A stretch of 7,586 nt of DNA, from the NCBI GenBank assembly GCA_964654535.1, contig CAZZIZ010000163.1, positions 1 through 7,586 of the forward strand, written 5' to 3'. Numbering within the stretch: position 1 is the stretch's first letter; every line of letters starts with the position of its first letter. Below, one piece after another: positions 6,629-7,586 of the stretch. The stretch comes from CAZZIZ01 sp964654535 (GTDB taxonomy: Bacteria; Bacteroidota; Bacteroidia; Chitinophagales; UBA2359). Both the position numbers and the translations under genes were made by a program. The notes beneath the pieces were generated by a model. The model was not told where the DNA came from. It ran no database searches and was given only the letters and a program-made list of their open reading frames with translations.

Positions 6629-7446
6629 CAACAACCTGATGCTGGATCACAGCAAGGCTTTTCCGCATTAACAGTAATACTCTCCACTTTGTAAGAAGCA
6701 AAAGATGCTTGCTGTTCTTTTGTTAAGTGTTCATCCAATACCTCTTGAGGGATTACGATCTGTTTGGTTATCGGGGTCTGCACATTTTCAAAGCCTGCTT
6801 CCGCTATAGTTTTTAAGTACTCCTCCTTCGGCACTGCCCCACTCACGCAACCAGAATAGAGATCAGCTACTTCGCGCAAGGCGGCTGGCATTTCACCTGT
6901 GTACACTATGTCTGAAATTGAGAAATGTCCTCCTGCTTTTAAGATTCGGAAAGTTTCAGCAAATGCTTTTTTCTTGTCTGGAACAAGGTTCATAACGCAA
7001 TTGCTCACTACAACGTCTGCAGTTCCATCTGGAAGCGGAATCGCTTCTATTTCGCCTTGCACCAGCTCAACATTATTGAAACCGAGTTTCTGTACATTTT
7101 GACGCGCCAGCGCAATCATATCGTCTGAAAAGTCAACGCCAATTACTTTTCCTTTGTCGCCAACAACTGCGCGAGCAATGAAGCAATCGTTACCAGCACC
7201 TGAGCCAAGGTCAACTACAGTTTGACCTTCTTTAAGTCCGGCAGACTCGGTTGGCAAACCACATCCTAGTTTTAGGTCAGCGCCTTCCATATAGCCTTCC
7301 ATAGATTCGTACTCATCGCCAATCATAGCGATAGGAATGTCGGTGCCACAGCAGCCTGAAGCAGGTTCGCAGCAAGACACTTGGTTACGTGCTACTTCGC
7401 TGTACTTTTCTTTTACTTCCTTTTTAATTTGTTCTGAAGTCTTCAT
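6625..7446 (-). CDS. arsM: Arsenite S-adenosylmethionine methyltransferase ArsM
   Basis: This 273-residue cytoplasmic class I methyltransferase transfers methyl groups from SAM to As(III), giving methylated and finally volatile arsenicals. Motif I is VVDLGSGAGND (77-87), followed by the acidic strand-2 end VIGVDFS (101-107). The three As(III)-binding cysteines of the family are C62 (KLGCGLP), C150 (SNCVMNL) and C200 (YSGCVSGA). The 50-residue C150-C200 spacing equals that between C174 and C224 of the algal enzyme CmArsM. The protein carries near-identical cysteine clusters at both ends, CCEPASGCC (25-33) and CCDPASGCC (265-273), the second being the very C-terminus. The start at ATG 7446 lies 26 bp downstream of the arsR stop, so the pair is likely one operon induced by arsenite through ArsR. 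Its stop shares CTAG with the convergent CotH gene. A generic UbiE-type methyltransferase is unlikely given the three cysteines. Confidence 0.95.
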   Translation of the reverse strand: MKTSEQIKKEVKEKYSEVARNQVSCCEPASGCCGTDIPIAMIGDEYESMEGYMEGADLKLGCGLPTESAGLKEGQTVVDLGSGAGNDCFIARAVVGDKGKVIGVDFSDDMIALARQNVQKLGFNNVELVQGEIEAIPLPDGTADVVVSNCVMNLVPDKKKAFAETFRILKAGGHFSISDIVYTGEMPAALREVADLYSGCVSGAVPKEEYLKTIAEAGFENVQTPITKQIVIPQEVLDEHLTKEQQASFASYKVESITVNAEKPCCDPASGCC

Positions 7447-7472
7447 TATAGAGAATTTTAATTGTTAAATAT

Positions 7473-7586
7473 TTAGCAGCAATTCAACTTGAAGCGCCCG
7501 AAAAGGTGCGCGCAAATTGTTTTGCATTTTTTCCATTTATCCTGAGCGATGCAATAGCAGACACTGTTGCCTTCTATCTCTCCTTT
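7473..7586 (-). CDS. arsR: ArsR/SmtB-family metalloregulator, C-terminal fragment cut by window edge
   Basis: On the minus strand the frame from base 7586 is open for 37 codons to a TAA at 7475-7473. It begins KGEIEGNSVCYCI, continues with a W-containing helix (AQDKWKKCKTICAHLFG) and ends FKLNCC. The opening matches the winged-helix beta-hairpin end of ArsR repressors (the LIKGxIEGxxxCYCI...W pattern common in Bacteroidota). The following segment corresponds to the last dimerisation helix. Six cysteines in 37 residues (C10, C12, C21, C25, C36, C37 of the fragment) suit a thiol sensor of As(III). ArsR proteins repress the operon until arsenite binds and releases them from DNA. The DNA-binding helix-turn-helix and the start lie beyond the right edge, so the inducer cannot be confirmed. 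The downstream arsM, 26 bp away on the same strand, strongly supports arsenic. The gene is incomplete only because the window ends. Confidence 0.75.
   Translation of the reverse strand, partial: KGEIEGNSVCYCIAQDKWKKCKTICAHLFGRFKLNCC

Noticed and set aside
7466..7493. Palindromes TAAATATTTA (7466-7475) and TTCAA-C-TTGAA (7483-7493) as an operator for arsM
   Set aside because: They overlap the 3' end of the arsR reading frame; in an arsR-arsM operon the operator should lie upstream of arsR, beyond the window. A secondary site cannot be excluded but is not supported.

Overview
The window looks like chromosomal DNA from a member of the Bacteroidota, most likely a marine-type Flavobacteriales. 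The evidence is a type IX secretion (T9SS) C-terminal sorting domain on the largest protein, a perfect Bacteroidota-type TAnnTTTG promoter box before the first gene, a left-end structured element of a kind common in flavobacterial intergenic regions, and the general style of the signal peptides and lipobox. The genus cannot be read from the sequence.

Layout: bases 1-328 hold no protein gene. They carry two short hairpins that look like the end of a REP-type repeat (2-18 and 28-49) and a large branched RNA-like fold (80-266) that resembles the Flavo-1 RNA family. A run of four same-strand genes follows. It comprises a small Cys-rich membrane-anchored protein (329-712), an outer-membrane beta-barrel protein (779-1558), a periplasmic protein with two heavy-metal-associated (HMA) domains (1568-2239), and an NHL-propeller lipoprotein (2229-3053). 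The last three are packed tightly (9 bp gap, then 11 bp overlap) and look like one operon. After 41 bp comes a 1177-residue secreted CotH-kinase-family protein with two lamin-tail domains, one of them split by an inserted domain, and a T9SS sorting tail (3095-6628).

On the opposite strand an arsenic cassette enters from the right edge. It begins with the last 37 codons of an ArsR-type metalloregulator (7473-7586, cut by the window end), followed 26 bp later by arsM, an arsenite S-adenosylmethionine methyltransferase (6625-7446). arsM and the CotH gene converge and share a CTAG tetranucleotide that holds both stop codons.

How they may work together: arsR-arsM is a readable arsenic(III)-sensing and methylation unit. 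The left-hand genes form a plausible envelope cassette for a thiophilic metal or metalloid: a Cys-rich anchored protein, an outer-membrane barrel, a soluble double-HMA carrier and a lipid-anchored propeller. Which metal it handles, and whether it is functionally tied to the arsenic genes, is inference from proximity and cysteine content. The CotH protein is probably a cell-surface or secreted protein with a separate role.
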